A stretch of 64,000 nucleotides of DNA from Paenibacillus dakarensis (GTDB lineage Bacteria > Bacillota > Bacilli > Paenibacillales > Paenibacillaceae): contig NZ_CDSE01000044.1 of assembly GCF_001373415.1 (NCBI RefSeq), positions 56,506 through 120,505 on the forward strand, given 5' to 3'. Shown in pieces: positions 8,121 through 16,997 of this stretch. The translations under genes were made by a program, and so were the position numbers. Numbering within the stretch: the first letter of the stretch is position 1; each line of letters begins with the position of its first letter. The notes under the pieces were generated by a model, which worked only from the letters and a program-made list of their open reading frames with translations, ran no database searches and was not told the DNA's origin.

Positions 8121-10349
8121 GTGAAACAACATGGCGAAGAAAAGCTTTTTTACAGGTGGGGACGTTTTATTTACCGCTTCCGCCGTGCCATGGTTGCTGC
8201 ATGGTTTGTTTTGTTTTGTATAATGATTCCTTTTGCGATACTGCTGCCGTCACAGCTTCACCAGAACGGATTTTCGCCGGATGACAGTCCGTATCTTACC
8301 GGTATTGATAAACTTGAGGAAGGTCTGGGTCTTTCTACGAGTTCGCTTGAAATTGTGATAGTAAGCAGAAATGATGAAAATCTGACGACAGGCAAACAGC
8401 AGAAGCGAATACTTGAGGAGCTTGCTCCGTTCCAGGACAAGCCATATGTTCGTGATATGTATATTAATTTTGCTTCTAGACAGCTGGGGCAGGATCATAT
8501 CATTTCAGTGAGCGTCATGCTTGAAGAGGAAACATCCGAGGTGTTGAAGCACTTTAATGAGATCAGGGAGGATATTCCCCCGATTACTGGAGCAGATACC
8601 TATCTTACAGGCAACGCTGCTGTGTTCGCGGACATGAATAAAGCCGTGAAGAATGATATTTTTCAGGCAGAGATCATCGGATTGCCGCTTGCGCTTCTGA
8701 TCCTGCTGCTTGTTTTTGGTACATTTACAGCAGCCATACTGCCACTGATCGCGGGTGTTGTTAGTGTTACGGTGACGATGGGGATATTATATTTTGCAGC
8801 CATTCTTGATGGCTCGATCAGCAATTTCCTTCCTAATGTAGTTACCATGCTTGGGCTGGCAGTAGGGATTGATTATGCTCTGTTTATCGTCAGTCGTTTC
8901 AGGGAGGAAATTTCTAAAGGAAGCACGGAGCGTGCTGTTGCTGTATCTTGCGCTTCAGCAGGAAAAGCTGTGGTTTTCTCCGGTGCAGCAGTCTGGATCG
9001 GGTTTTTGGCTATGGCATTTATTGATTTGCCAATCTTTAAATCATTCAGCATTGGCGGAATTGCAGTAGTCACCATTTCAGTTCTGGCCGCGAATACGCT
9101 GCTTCCATCTCTATTAGCTATGCTTGGTCCGCGAATTAACTCCTTGCCTGTCTTCGGAACCCGGATCAGCCTGCTTTTTAAGCGTCAGTCTCCTGGAATG
9201 TGGCACAGAGTTGCCACCTTTGTCATGGCTAGGCCTGTCATTATAACGTTTTCGGTCATTGCAATACTTCTGATCGCCATGCTTCCAATCAGGTCAATGA
9301 GAGTGGAAATTCCTGCTGCAGAGGTGCTGCCGCCTTCGTATGACTCCCGTCATGGATATGATTTGTTAAAGCAGGCGTACGATATACGTGAATTAAATTC
9401 AATATTGGTAGCCGCTGAACTGCCCGCTCCTTACGAATCGGTTCAAAGCGTTGAAGTCATTAAGAATTATATGGATGAAGTAAGAAAGCTTCCAGGTGTG
9501 CAGCGCGTTGAAAGCTACACAAGCGTATCAAGGGGTACTGCAGAGCAAGTGGCAGACTACTTGGCGAATACCGAAGTTCGCAAGCAGCTGGAAAAATATC
9601 ATGTGGTACAGGATCGGATGGCCGCTATTGCCATCGTGCCTAAATACGGAGACTCTCATCCAATAACGGAGGAGCTCATCGTTCAGCTGCGCCAGCTGGA
9701 TACCCCTGGAATGAAGACGTATATAACCGGAAATCCGGCTTATAAACTGGATATAGTCAATGAAATTCGGCAGGGGCTTCCTTATGTACTACTATTTGTG
9801 TTTATTACTACTTATATCATACTTTTGTTTGCTTTCCGGTCCGTCGTCCTGCCTCTAAAAGCGGGATTAATGAATCTGCTCAGTCTTGGTGGAGGGCTGG
9901 GGATTGTAGTATGGGTATTTCAGGAGGGGATAGGCGCTGAGTGGCTTGGAGTAACGACTACGGGTTCAGTCTTTGCCCTCTTGCCTATACTGATCTTTTG
10001 TGTCGTGTTTGGTATCTCTATGGATTATGAGGTTATTCTTCTCTCACGAATCATGGAAAGCTACGAAGCGAGCCGAGATAATGAGCTGAGTACTGCCGAC
10101 GGACTGGAAAAGACAGGTGGCCTGATTACGAGTGCTGCTCTTATTCTGGCAGTTGTTGTGGGAGCCTTTATCTTTACAGACAATGAGGTAATGAAAGCGA
10201 TCGGTTTGGGTTTAACCGCTGCCGTTCTGCTGGATGCAACTGTCATTCGTATTTTTCTGGTTCCGGCTTTCATGAAAATGCTTGGTGAAGTGAACTGGTG
10301 GAGCCCAAAATGGATGTTTCGGGAGAGGGAGCGGAATTCAAACCGTTGA
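8121..10349 (+). CDS. MMPL/RND family transporter (YdfJ-like)
   Basis: GTG at 8121 with AAGGAGG 7 nt upstream gives 742 residues. The layout is a resistance-nodulation-division half-repeat duplicated: TM1, a large extracytoplasmic loop, five clustered TM helices (about 180-360), then TM7, a second loop and five more helices (about 540-720). Signature sequences are GLAVGIDYALFIVSRFREE and VVFGISMDYEVILLSRIMES, the twin G-x-x-x-D-Y motifs of MMPL proteins. These are proton-driven exporters of lipids or hydrophobic drugs. Length is close to B. subtilis YdfJ. The substrate cannot be told. Confidence 0.85.
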   Translation: MKQHGEEKLFYRWGRFIYRFRRAMVAAWFVLFCIMIPFAILLPSQLHQNGFSPDDSPYLTGIDKLEEGLGLSTSSLEIVIVSRNDENLTTGKQQKRILEELAPFQDKPYVRDMYINFASRQLGQDHIISVSVMLEEETSEVLKHFNEIREDIPPITGADTYLTGNAAVFADMNKAVKNDIFQAEIIGLPLALLILLLVFGTFTAAILPLIAGVVSVTVTMGILYFAAILDGSISNFLPNVVTMLGLAVGIDYALFIVSRFREEISKGSTERAVAVSCASAGKAVVFSGAAVWIGFLAMAFIDLPIFKSFSIGGIAVVTISVLAANTLLPSLLAMLGPRINSLPVFGTRISLLFKRQSPGMWHRVATFVMARPVIITFSVIAILLIAMLPIRSMRVEIPAAEVLPPSYDSRHGYDLLKQAYDIRELNSILVAAELPAPYESVQSVEVIKNYMDEVRKLPGVQRVESYTSVSRGTAEQVADYLANTEVRKQLEKYHVVQDRMAAIAIVPKYGDSHPITEELIVQLRQLDTPGMKTYITGNPAYKLDIVNEIRQGLPYVLLFVFITTYIILLFAFRSVVLPLKAGLMNLLSLGGGLGIVVWVFQEGIGAEWLGVTTTGSVFALLPILIFCVVFGISMDYEVILLSRIMESYEASRDNELSTADGLEKTGGLITSAALILAVVVGAFIFTDNEVMKAIGLGLTAAVLLDATVIRIFLVPAFMKMLGEVNWWSPKWMFRERERNSNR

Positions 10350-10400
10350 TACTAAACATCTGGTCAGAGATGTCACTGAAAAATTTCATCGTGATAGATA

Positions 10401-10409
10401 TGCTATAAT
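10401..10409 (+). promoter_or_regulatory. extended -10 promoter candidate for yfkAB
   Basis: TGCTATAAT combines an extended TG with a perfect TATAAT box (10404-10409), 115 nt before the yfkAB start. No good -35 is seen, as is common for extended -10 promoters. Confidence 0.4.
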
Positions 10410-10523
10410 ATTAGAATGGGTCAAATATTTGTTTTATGCTGCACCGGTAAATTTCGAGATGTGTACATAAAATCGATTGTTTTTGTTACAGACGGTTAAT
10501 AAAAGAAATAAAGGTGGAAAACA

Positions 10524-11660
10524 ATGAGTAATACAGCAAGTTTCAATCATTCCGTTAAACAGCTCTCTCCGAGTTATGATCCTTGGGATCCGATTACTTC
10601 TTTACGTGAACATGGACGGCATGTGCTTACGAGTGTAGAGATGACGGTTACCCATTTATGTAATATGCGATGTGAGCATTGCGCTGTTGGCGATATGCTT
10701 GTTATGAAAGAGGCACCGATGCTGCCGCTGGACATGATGCTGAAACGGTTGGATGAGGTGGAGCATCTCCAAACGATTAGCATCACAGGTGGTGAACCGG
10801 CTTTTTTGGGCAAAACAGTAGATAACGTAATCGTTCCTTTACTGAAGTATGCACACGATCGGGGCATACGTACCCAAATTAACTCTAATCTGACACTTGA
10901 GCTTGGCAGATATGAGAAAATGCTGCCTTACCTGGATGTTATGCATATCTCGTTCAACTATTTGAATGGGGATGATTTTCACGAGGTGGGTTTTGTGAAC
11001 AGCGGGCATCCTGTTTCGAAAGAGGCGGCATACCGGCTATACGACACGATGATGCTAAATTCTGAGAAGCTGAGTAAGGCAGGGATGTTTATCTCAGCGG
11101 AATCGATGATTAATTATCGTACACATGAGAAGCTTGCAGGGATTCATGAGTTAATCCGGCAAATGGGCTGTAAACGTCATGAGGTGCATCCGATGTACGC
11201 TTCCAATTTTGCTGCCTCCTTGCCGGTATTATCCCTGACGGATATGAAGAGAGCTATTCATCGTCTATTAGATGTGCGTGATCCGGAGATGTGGATGCTG
11301 TTTGGTACACTTCCTTTCTTCGCATGCACCAGTGATGAAAGTGACCGAGAGCTCATTAAACGTCTGCGTACGGAGCCTAATGTAACGGTTCGTAATGATC
11401 CGGATGGGCGAAATCGGGTAAATGTGAATTTATTCTCGGGTGACGTTTACGTGACGGATTTTGCTGATATTCCTCCTTTTGGAAACATTAAAAATCAAGG
11501 ACTTGATAATATTTTTGATGCATGGTCAACGGGTCACCCGCTGAACCAGACTGTAAATTGCCATTGTGATGCTGCAGGCTGCTGTGGTCCAAATTTACTG
11601 GTGGCAGATATGTATTATAAAGGAATTGATTTCAAAACTCGAAAAGCTATTACAAACTAG
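10524..11660 (+). CDS. yfkAB: radical SAM/SPASM-like protein YfkAB
   Basis: A 378-residue radical SAM enzyme. C46-N-M-R-C50-E-H-C53 is the CxxxCxxC site for the SAM-binding [4Fe-4S] cluster, and SITGGEPAF supplies the GGEP motif. A Cys-rich C-terminus (NCHCDAAGCCGPN) may ligate an auxiliary cluster, as in SPASM-type proteins. Length and sequence fit the YfkAB protein of B. subtilis, whose function is not established. The ATG start has AAAGGTGG upstream. No peptide precursor gene is visible nearby, so a RiPP role is not supported. Confidence 0.8.
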   Translation: MSNTASFNHSVKQLSPSYDPWDPITSLREHGRHVLTSVEMTVTHLCNMRCEHCAVGDMLVMKEAPMLPLDMMLKRLDEVEHLQTISITGGEPAFLGKTVDNVIVPLLKYAHDRGIRTQINSNLTLELGRYEKMLPYLDVMHISFNYLNGDDFHEVGFVNSGHPVSKEAAYRLYDTMMLNSEKLSKAGMFISAESMINYRTHEKLAGIHELIRQMGCKRHEVHPMYASNFAASLPVLSLTDMKRAIHRLLDVRDPEMWMLFGTLPFFACTSDESDRELIKRLRTEPNVTVRNDPDGRNRVNVNLFSGDVYVTDFADIPPFGNIKNQGLDNIFDAWSTGHPLNQTVNCHCDAAGCCGPNLLVADMYYKGIDFKTRKAITN

Positions 11661-11684
11661 AATCCGGAAAGAAGGCGTTTGGTG

Positions 11685-13025
11685 ATGGAGGAGTTTGAGG
11701 TCGGGAAACTGATTTTAAACCTGCTCTTGGTTTTTTTACTCGTTTTATTGAACGGCGTGTTTGTCGCCGCTGAATTTTCTCTTGTAAAGATGCGGCAGTC
11801 CCGTTTAACTCAATTGGTCAGTGAGGGAAACCGTATGGCTGGGGTAGCACTGAAGGTAAATCGCAAGCTGGATGCTTACCTGTCTGCTACCCAGCTCGGT
11901 ATCACACTAACCTCTCTCGGGTTAGGTTGGATTGGGGAACCTGCGATCTCAGAACTCCTGGTGACGCCGCTTATGCATAACATGGGAATGACGGATGAAG
12001 TACTAATTACAACGATTTCGGTTGCGATCGGTTTTAGTATCATTACATTCCTGCACATTGTATTAGGGGAGCTGGCACCTAAATCACTAGCAATTCAGCG
12101 TACAGAAGGAACGGCTCTTTTGTTATCTGCACCGCTGCTGTGGTTCTATCGTATTTTCCTTCCGTTTATTTGGGTTCTGAATGCCTCGGCGAACGGTGTT
12201 CTAAAGCTAATGGGAATTCAACCTGCTAGTGAATCGGATGTAGCTCACTCGGAAGAAGAAATACGTATATTAATGAATGAGAGTGCTAAAAGCGGTGTGA
12301 TTGATGAAAATGAGATGAAATTGATGGACAACCTGTTCGATTTTTCAGATCTGCGTGCAAGAGAGATCATGCTGCCCCGAACGGATATTGATGTCCTGTA
12401 CACAAATCAATCCTTAGCAGAAAATCTGAAGCTGATCAATGAAACGAAGCATTCCCGCTATCCTGTAGCTACAGAGAATAAAGACCGGATTATAGGGTTT
12501 ATTCATATCACAGACTTGCTTATGGCTACTCCGGCAGAACAGCAGAATCTGGCCTCTCTTGTCAGACCGATTATGGATGTACCGGAATCCATGGAGATTA
12601 GTCAGGTTCTTCGCTTAATGCAGACCAGACATGAACAGATGGCACTGGTTGTTGATGAATACGGGGGAACGGCTGGTATTTTGACGGCAGAGAAGATTCT
12701 CGAGGAAATTGTAGGGGATTTATATGATGAATTCGAGGACGAGCGCCCTGAAGTTGAAATGAATGATGACTATATTTCTGTTGATGGTCGAATGCTGATT
12801 GAGGATGTAAACGACATGGTTGGGATATCTATTGAGGAACAGAGGGTAGACTCGATTGGCGGCTGGTTATTTAAAGAACTCGAAGGAAACCCGCTAAAAG
12901 GCAAAAAAGTTAAGTTCGACGGGGTTGTCTTCGAGGTTGAGGAAGCGAGCCGATTGCGTGTTATCCGTGTTATTATTCACAGAAAGCAGCCTAAGGCTGA
13001 AGTGGCAACTACTAATCAGGAGTAA
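11685..13025 (+). CDS. hemolysin family protein: CNNM, CBS pair and CorC_HlyC domains
   Basis: About 446 residues with three parts. The N-terminal CNNM/DUF21 membrane domain (about 1-200) has three to four helices and the sequence LNGVFVAAEFSLVKMRQSR. A Bateman module of two CBS domains (about 215-345) includes REIMLPRTDIDVL and VVDEYGGTAGI. The C-terminal CorC_HlyC domain starts near DDYISVDGRMLIEDVN. The family is linked to Mg2+ efflux or homeostasis (MpfA/CorC-like); the name hemolysin is historical. GTG at 11682 and TTG at 11679 are alternative starts behind the same GAAGG site. Confidence 0.85.
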   Translation: MEEFEVGKLILNLLLVFLLVLLNGVFVAAEFSLVKMRQSRLTQLVSEGNRMAGVALKVNRKLDAYLSATQLGITLTSLGLGWIGEPAISELLVTPLMHNMGMTDEVLITTISVAIGFSIITFLHIVLGELAPKSLAIQRTEGTALLLSAPLLWFYRIFLPFIWVLNASANGVLKLMGIQPASESDVAHSEEEIRILMNESAKSGVIDENEMKLMDNLFDFSDLRAREIMLPRTDIDVLYTNQSLAENLKLINETKHSRYPVATENKDRIIGFIHITDLLMATPAEQQNLASLVRPIMDVPESMEISQVLRLMQTRHEQMALVVDEYGGTAGILTAEKILEEIVGDLYDEFEDERPEVEMNDDYISVDGRMLIEDVNDMVGISIEEQRVDSIGGWLFKELEGNPLKGKKVKFDGVVFEVEEASRLRVIRVIIHRKQPKAEVATTNQE

Positions 13026-13085
13026 AAAATCTATTTGATTCATAAATTTCATCATCTCATTCGACAATAGAGTGATTTAGTAACC

Positions 13086-13120
13086 AAACAAACTATCCTA
13101 GCGTGATAGTTTGTTTTTTT
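13086..13120 (+). terminator. intrinsic terminator
   Basis: AAACAAACTATC and GATAGTTTGTTT flank a 7-nt loop and are followed by a run of seven or more T. It ends the CNNM/CBS gene and isolates the cotJ operon. Confidence 0.85.
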
Positions 13121-13249
13121 CTGTTCTTTTTTGCATAGAGAAGGTATTTTGCGTTTTCGGGGTTCATTTTTTGGGCGTATGACATATGTTAGTTACGAAG
13201 TACCTGAGATTTCGAGTATGGACGGAATCCGAATGAAGGAGGAAATACA

Positions 13250-13471
13250 TTGAATGTAAATCCCGAGGAACGCGTATACATCCCGTTTCGCAGCCCATTT
13301 GATCCATGCCCACCGCTGCCGTATAGAACATATGTCGTGCCTGTGAATCAGTACATTGTGTTTCAACCAACCGATTTGCCGCAATTCAGTCCGGCGGAAG
13401 CGTTAAAGCACGGAACCTTGTGGCCCGCTCTCTACAGTCCGTATTTCTCAAGAAGCCAGAAGGGAGAGTAG
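13250..13471 (+). CDS. cotJA: spore coat protein CotJA
   Basis: A 73-residue Pro/Tyr-rich protein (FRSPFDPCPPLPYRTYVVP) of the CotJA family. In B. subtilis, CotJA, CotJB and CotJC are made in the mother cell under sigma-E and assembled in the inner coat. The TTG start is fixed by a perfect AAGGAGG about 7 nt upstream. It is the first gene of the operon, 3 nt before cotJB. A sigma-E promoter is expected upstream, but the match I can see (CATATGTT at 13183) is weak. Confidence 0.88.
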   Translation: MNVNPEERVYIPFRSPFDPCPPLPYRTYVVPVNQYIVFQPTDLPQFSPAEALKHGTLWPALYSPYFSRSQKGE

Positions 13472-13474
13472 ATC

Positions 13475-13750
13475 ATGGAAGAAAGAAAACCGCAAGCTGG
13501 TGACCCGCGTTATTATGAACTTTTGGAGCAGCTCCAGGCTATAGATTTTGTGCTTGTAGAACTGAATCTGTTTCTAAACACGCATCCGAATGACCTGAAG
13601 AGCATAGAACAGTACAACAGGCTGGCGCAGGAGAGGATGGTGCTGGCTAAGCACTTCCAGGAACTGTATGGTCCCTTGCAAAATTTCGGACATTCTTTTT
13701 CCAGATATCCATTTGAGTGGAACCAGAGTCCATGGCCTTGGCAGGTATAA
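13475..13750 (+). CDS. cotJB: spore coat protein CotJB
   Basis: A 91-residue helical protein with the CotJB pattern: YYELLEQLQAIDFVLVELNLFLNTHPND followed later by FGHSFSRYPFEWNQSPWPWQ near the end. It is the small partner of CotJA and CotJC in the spore coat. The ATG follows GGGAGAG and lies 3 nt after cotJA, so translation is probably coupled. Its biochemical role is unknown in any species. Confidence 0.88.
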   Translation: MEERKPQAGDPRYYELLEQLQAIDFVLVELNLFLNTHPNDLKSIEQYNRLAQERMVLAKHFQELYGPLQNFGHSFSRYPFEWNQSPWPWQV

Positions 13751-13831
13751 CTCATTGGAAGCAGCCGGGTTATCTTATCACAGTAGGCATACCCGGCTGC
13801 GAGCAGGATAATAAAGGAGGCGTTTCATTCC

Positions 13832-14401
13832 GTGTGGATCTATGAGAAGAAGCTCCAGTATCCCGTAAGAGTCAGCAAGTGTGATCCGATGATGGCTAAA
13901 TTCCTGATCGAGCAATATGGGGGAGCCGATGGAGAATTGGCTGCAGCACTTCGTTATTTAAATCAGCGTTATACGATTCCTGATAAAGTGATTGGAGTAC
14001 TGAATGACATAGGGACTGAAGAATTTGCCCACCTCGAGATGATAGCAACGATGGTCTACAAGCTGACTAAGGATGCTACGGTGGAACAGTTGAAAGAGGC
14101 GGGGCTAGGTGCTCATTATGCGAATCATGATAAAGCCCTTTTCTATGAGAATGCTGGTGGGGTTCCGTTTACAGCGACCTATATTCAAGCTAAGGGAGAT
14201 CCTCTCGCAGATCTGTATGAAGATATTGCTGCGGAAGAGAAAGCGAGAGCTACATACCAATGGCTGATTGATATGACGGATGATGTGGATTTACAGGATA
14301 GTCTGAAATTTCTGCGGGAGCGGGAGATCATTCATGCCATACGGTTCCGTGAAGCGGTTGAAATTATTAAGGATGACCGTGATAAGAAGAAGATTTTCTG
14401 A
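13832..14401 (+). CDS. cotJC: spore coat protein CotJC, manganese-catalase-like
   Basis: A 189-residue ferritin-like protein of the Mn-catalase family. Di-metal ligands appear as E and ExxH motifs: EEFAHLEM (about 67-74) and AEEKARATYQ, then REREIIHAIRFREA. Family members sit in the spore coat and may remove peroxide. Start is GTG (MWIYEKKLQYP), the usual N-terminus of CotJC, behind AAGGAGG. About 80 nt separate it from cotJB, so a separate ribosome loading is needed. A 20-bp terminator hairpin follows. Confidence 0.88.
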   Translation: MWIYEKKLQYPVRVSKCDPMMAKFLIEQYGGADGELAAALRYLNQRYTIPDKVIGVLNDIGTEEFAHLEMIATMVYKLTKDATVEQLKEAGLGAHYANHDKALFYENAGGVPFTATYIQAKGDPLADLYEDIAAEEKARATYQWLIDMTDDVDLQDSLKFLREREIIHAIRFREAVEIIKDDRDKKKIF

Positions 14402-14471
14402 GTTTAATGGAATTAGAGGCTAGGAGCACGAAGAATAACCTCCAGCATTATGAAAAAAAGAATAGTGTTCT

Positions 14472-14519
14472 GAATGTAAGAAATCCACCCGTAAAATGTC
14501 GGGTGGATTTCTTACATTC
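14472..14519. terminator. 20-bp perfect hairpin, probably bidirectional
   Basis: Left arm 14472-14491 and right arm 14500-14519 are perfectly complementary across 20 bp with an 8-nt loop. It lies between cotJC (+) and a minus-strand small membrane protein gene, so it can serve both. Confidence 0.75.
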
Positions 14520-14551
14520 GTATTTGGCAGCAGAACGTTCGCATAGGGTTG

Positions 14552-14827
14552 TTACCCCTCAAGCTGCAGCGACGACCAGATGAAGACGATATAAAGCATA
14601 ACCGGCAGGGCAATTCCTCCAGCAATAAGGAGCCAGACATATGGGGGCTGGAAGGCTTCTTTTATATGCCCGAAGCGGGTGTCTGTGTGTCTTTTCATCT
14701 TCAGACGCTGCAGAAATCGATTCAGAATGGCGGCTTGCTCATCATCCGTGTAATTGTCAAGCTCTGTCTTAATATCGCTGCGCAGTTCATGAAGCTTAAG
14801 CGGAACCCTGGTGTGCTTCATTCTCAT
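14552..14827 (-). CDS. small protein with one C-terminal membrane helix, unknown function
   Basis: About 91 residues: a basic, helical, soluble N-terminal part (KLHELRSDIKTELDNYTDDE, then FLQRLKMKRHTDT) and one hydrophobic segment near the end (YVWLLIAGGIALPVMLYIVFIW). It is therefore likely a tail-anchored membrane protein. AAGAGGAG sits upstream of several possible starts (ATG 14827, TTG 14830, GTG 14836); the spacing fits TTG or ATG best. I do not recognise the family. It is convergent with cotJC. Confidence 0.6.
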   Translation of the reverse strand: MRMKHTRVPLKLHELRSDIKTELDNYTDDEQAAILNRFLQRLKMKRHTDTRFGHIKEAFQPPYVWLLIAGGIALPVMLYIVFIWSSLQLEG

Positions 14828-15002
14828 CAAGATCACTTCTCCTCTTGCGGCGTTCTATGGTTTCTATCTATTAAACAATTTCTATAAGGAAAAAGTTGTG
14901 AAATATTTTCAACTTTTGAAATTTAAATATAGGTGTGTGACGGATAGCGTTTGCGGAGTTGAGCACCTTCCTTTATGATGAGGGAAGATATTAACAATCA
15001 TT

Positions 15003-15719
15003 ATGAGGAATGAAGGGAATGACAGAAGGATGGAGAGAGATAAGAGGCTGACCAAACCGGAAGCGATGATCTTTGATATGGACGGTACTTTGTTTCAGAC
15101 CGAGACACTGTTACTGCCGGCCTATCATAAGTTGTTTGATACTTTGCGGGCAGAAGGCCATCATACGGGTGAGACACCGAAGGAAGAATTGATGCTGGGA
15201 TGTCTTGGAATGCTGCTTGAGGATATTTGGAAGATTGTTCTGCCGGAGGGAACTCCAGAAGCCCATAAACGTGCTGATGAGCTGCTGCTGCAGTATGAGC
15301 TGGAAGGATTGAGTGATCCAAAGGCTATATTATATCCGGGCGTTAAAGAGACGCTTGAGGAATTAAAGCATAGAGGTGTTCGATTGTTTGTGGCCAGCAA
15401 TGGTCTTGAACATTACGTAAAGGGAATTGCTGAGGCCCGCGAGATTATGCCTTTGTTTGAGGATCTTTATAGTGCAGGTCAGCATAATACGGAAACGAAG
15501 GTAGATCTCGTAGCGCTTCTGCTAAAAAATCATGGAATAGAACGTGCATGGATGGTGGGAGACCGTTCATCTGATGTAGAAGCCGGTAAGAAAAATGGAC
15601 AAGCCGTTATCGGGTGTCAGTATGCAGGATTTGGCGATGATCAGGAGCTTAAGGGTTCGGATGTAATCATTCATTCTTTCCATGAACTGATTGACCTGTA
15701 TGATGCATCTGTAGACTAA
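15003..15719 (+). CDS. HAD-superfamily phosphatase
   Basis: 238 residues with the ordered HAD motifs: FDMDGTLF (nucleophile D25, acid D27), LFVASNGLEHYV (motif II Ser), then a conserved Lys region and AWMVGDRSSDVEAGKKNG (motif IV Asp pair). An alpha-helical cap (about 40-110) makes it a subfamily I enzyme, like phosphoglycolate phosphatase or beta-phosphoglucomutase. The substrate cannot be deduced. The ATG at 15003 has no good site; ATG at 15030 (MERDKRL) is an alternative start. It is convergent with the yheC/D operon. Confidence 0.8.
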   Translation: MRNEGNDRRMERDKRLTKPEAMIFDMDGTLFQTETLLLPAYHKLFDTLRAEGHHTGETPKEELMLGCLGMLLEDIWKIVLPEGTPEAHKRADELLLQYELEGLSDPKAILYPGVKETLEELKHRGVRLFVASNGLEHYVKGIAEAREIMPLFEDLYSAGQHNTETKVDLVALLLKNHGIERAWMVGDRSSDVEAGKKNGQAVIGCQYAGFGDDQELKGSDVIIHSFHELIDLYDASVD

Positions 15720-15737
15720 ATAAATAAATGAATGAAG

Positions 15738-15832
15738 AAAGGGGGCAGCCCTGCAAGTGAACTGCATCTCAGTGATGAAACATAGTGTCACGAAGAGTGC
15801 AGTTTGATTTTGCAGGAGCCCCTTTTTTTTTA
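15738..15832. terminator. unusually long multi-helix terminator between convergent genes
   Basis: Three co-linear helices form one long stem: AAAGGGG (15738-15744) with CCCCTTT (15819-15825), CCTGCAA (15750-15756) with TTGCAGG (15810-15816), and AACTGCA (15760-15766) with TGCAGTT (15798-15804). A run of eight or more T follows on the plus strand. It terminates the HAD gene and probably the minus-strand yheC/D operon. Confidence 0.75.
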
Positions 15833-15884
15833 GTAACAATGAACCTCTAAATTTCCCGCATCCTCTTTCAGAATGCTGCTCTGC

Positions 15885-16997
15885 TCAGGCATTTTTTGAA
15901 TGTTTTCGTTGATTATATACCCATAATGCATATTCCAGTGGTCTGATAAGGGAGGCGCGGTAAGCTTCCTGATCCCCAACCTGTGAAAACACCTCACGAG
16001 CTGGTTTAGGATTAACCTCCAAGAGCAGGATTCTGCCAGTCTTGTCAATAGCCAGATCCAGTGCAAGCTCACAGAGTGCTCCGTATTGTTCTTCCAGATA
16101 ACTTGCCACAGCCACGCCCAGTTTGGCAGAATCTATCCGGGCCCTTTCCCGCTTCTCTGCATCAGGGATCCAGTCTTCCAGAAGCTTATTCATCTCTGCG
16201 GCTTTTCCGCCCCCGTGCAAATTAGAAGTGACGCTATTCGTTGCACCAACCCGGCCGACACAGCCGGTTTGCGCCCATTCCCCGTTACCATTCTTCTGTA
16301 CAAGCATCCGGTAATCATGAACCCGGCCGCAAGGGAGCTCTAAAGGAATACCCTCCTGTACCAGGTACTTTCTTTTAATAGCCCAGTTAGAAAGGTAAGG
16401 ACCGAGTGTGGCGGATGTAATCCGTCTTGGCGTAATGATATTTCGGTGTGTATCCCGGCCGCGGACTTCATAAGAGCCGGATGGAGCTGTTTTGGAGATT
16501 CGTAAAATACCACGGCCGCCGGTTCCATTAATTGGCTTGAGAAAAACCGTCCCATGTTTGCCGAGCATGCGGGTGATATCACCCATATTTTGTACCAGAA
16601 GGGTCTCTGGCAGGTGAGGTCGAAAACGCTTCTGCTGAGATAAAGTTTGGTGAACGGTCCATTTATTTCGAAGAGGTCTGTTGAGGAATAGAAGATGTCT
16701 GTAGCGGGAGCGGAAGCGGATTAATTGGTTAAACCGCTCACTTTTTTGTATGCGGCATCGATCATAGATCATATCGGGGAAGGGTCGCCAGCGCCGAGTC
16801 CATCTGTGGGTAGATGGGTTATACTGCAAAGCATGAATCAATCCCTGAGAGGCGTTTACATCTGAAGGCGTGAACACAAATACATCGAGGCCCAGCTCGC
16901 GCCCTTCAGCAATCATACGTTCATAGACAGGAGCTTCTTCAAGCCTTTTTCGATTGTTCAAGTATAAAGTCAGAATGCCTAAGACAGGTTGAGACAC
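15885..16997 (-). CDS. YheC-type ATP-grasp protein (fifth and last copy of the operon)
   Basis: 370 residues, the short YheC layout without an N-terminal beta domain. The ATP-grasp fold is intact: nucleotide-binding loop VFLKPINGTGGRGILRI (about 151-167), central RMLVQKNGNGEW, NLHGGG, and the Mg2+-binding LLLEVNPKP near 328-336. B. subtilis YheC and YheD are found with the endospore coat; ATP-grasp enzymes usually ligate a carboxylate to an amine, but no substrate is known. GTG start, behind AAGAAGGTGA. It overlaps the GNAT-like gene upstream by 19 nt, so translation is coupled. Confidence 0.85.
   Translation of the reverse strand: MSQPVLGILTLYLNNRKRLEEAPVYERMIAEGRELGLDVFVFTPSDVNASQGLIHALQYNPSTHRWTRRWRPFPDMIYDRCRIQKSERFNQLIRFRSRYRHLLFLNRPLRNKWTVHQTLSQQKRFRPHLPETLLVQNMGDITRMLGKHGTVFLKPINGTGGRGILRISKTAPSGSYEVRGRDTHRNIITPRRITSATLGPYLSNWAIKRKYLVQEGIPLELPCGRVHDYRMLVQKNGNGEWAQTGCVGRVGATNSVTSNLHGGGKAAEMNKLLEDWIPDAEKRERARIDSAKLGVAVASYLEEQYGALCELALDLAIDKTGRILLLEVNPKPAREVFSQVGDQEAYRASLIRPLEYALWVYNQRKHSKNA

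Noticed and set aside
10524..11660. RiPP cluster around the radical SAM gene
   Set aside because: No precursor peptide, peptidase or transporter of RiPP type is adjacent; the protein matches the conserved YfkAB instead.
13161..13190. sigma-E promoter of cotJ
   Set aside because: CATATGTT as -10 is acceptable, but no -35 with correct spacing reaches a convincing match.
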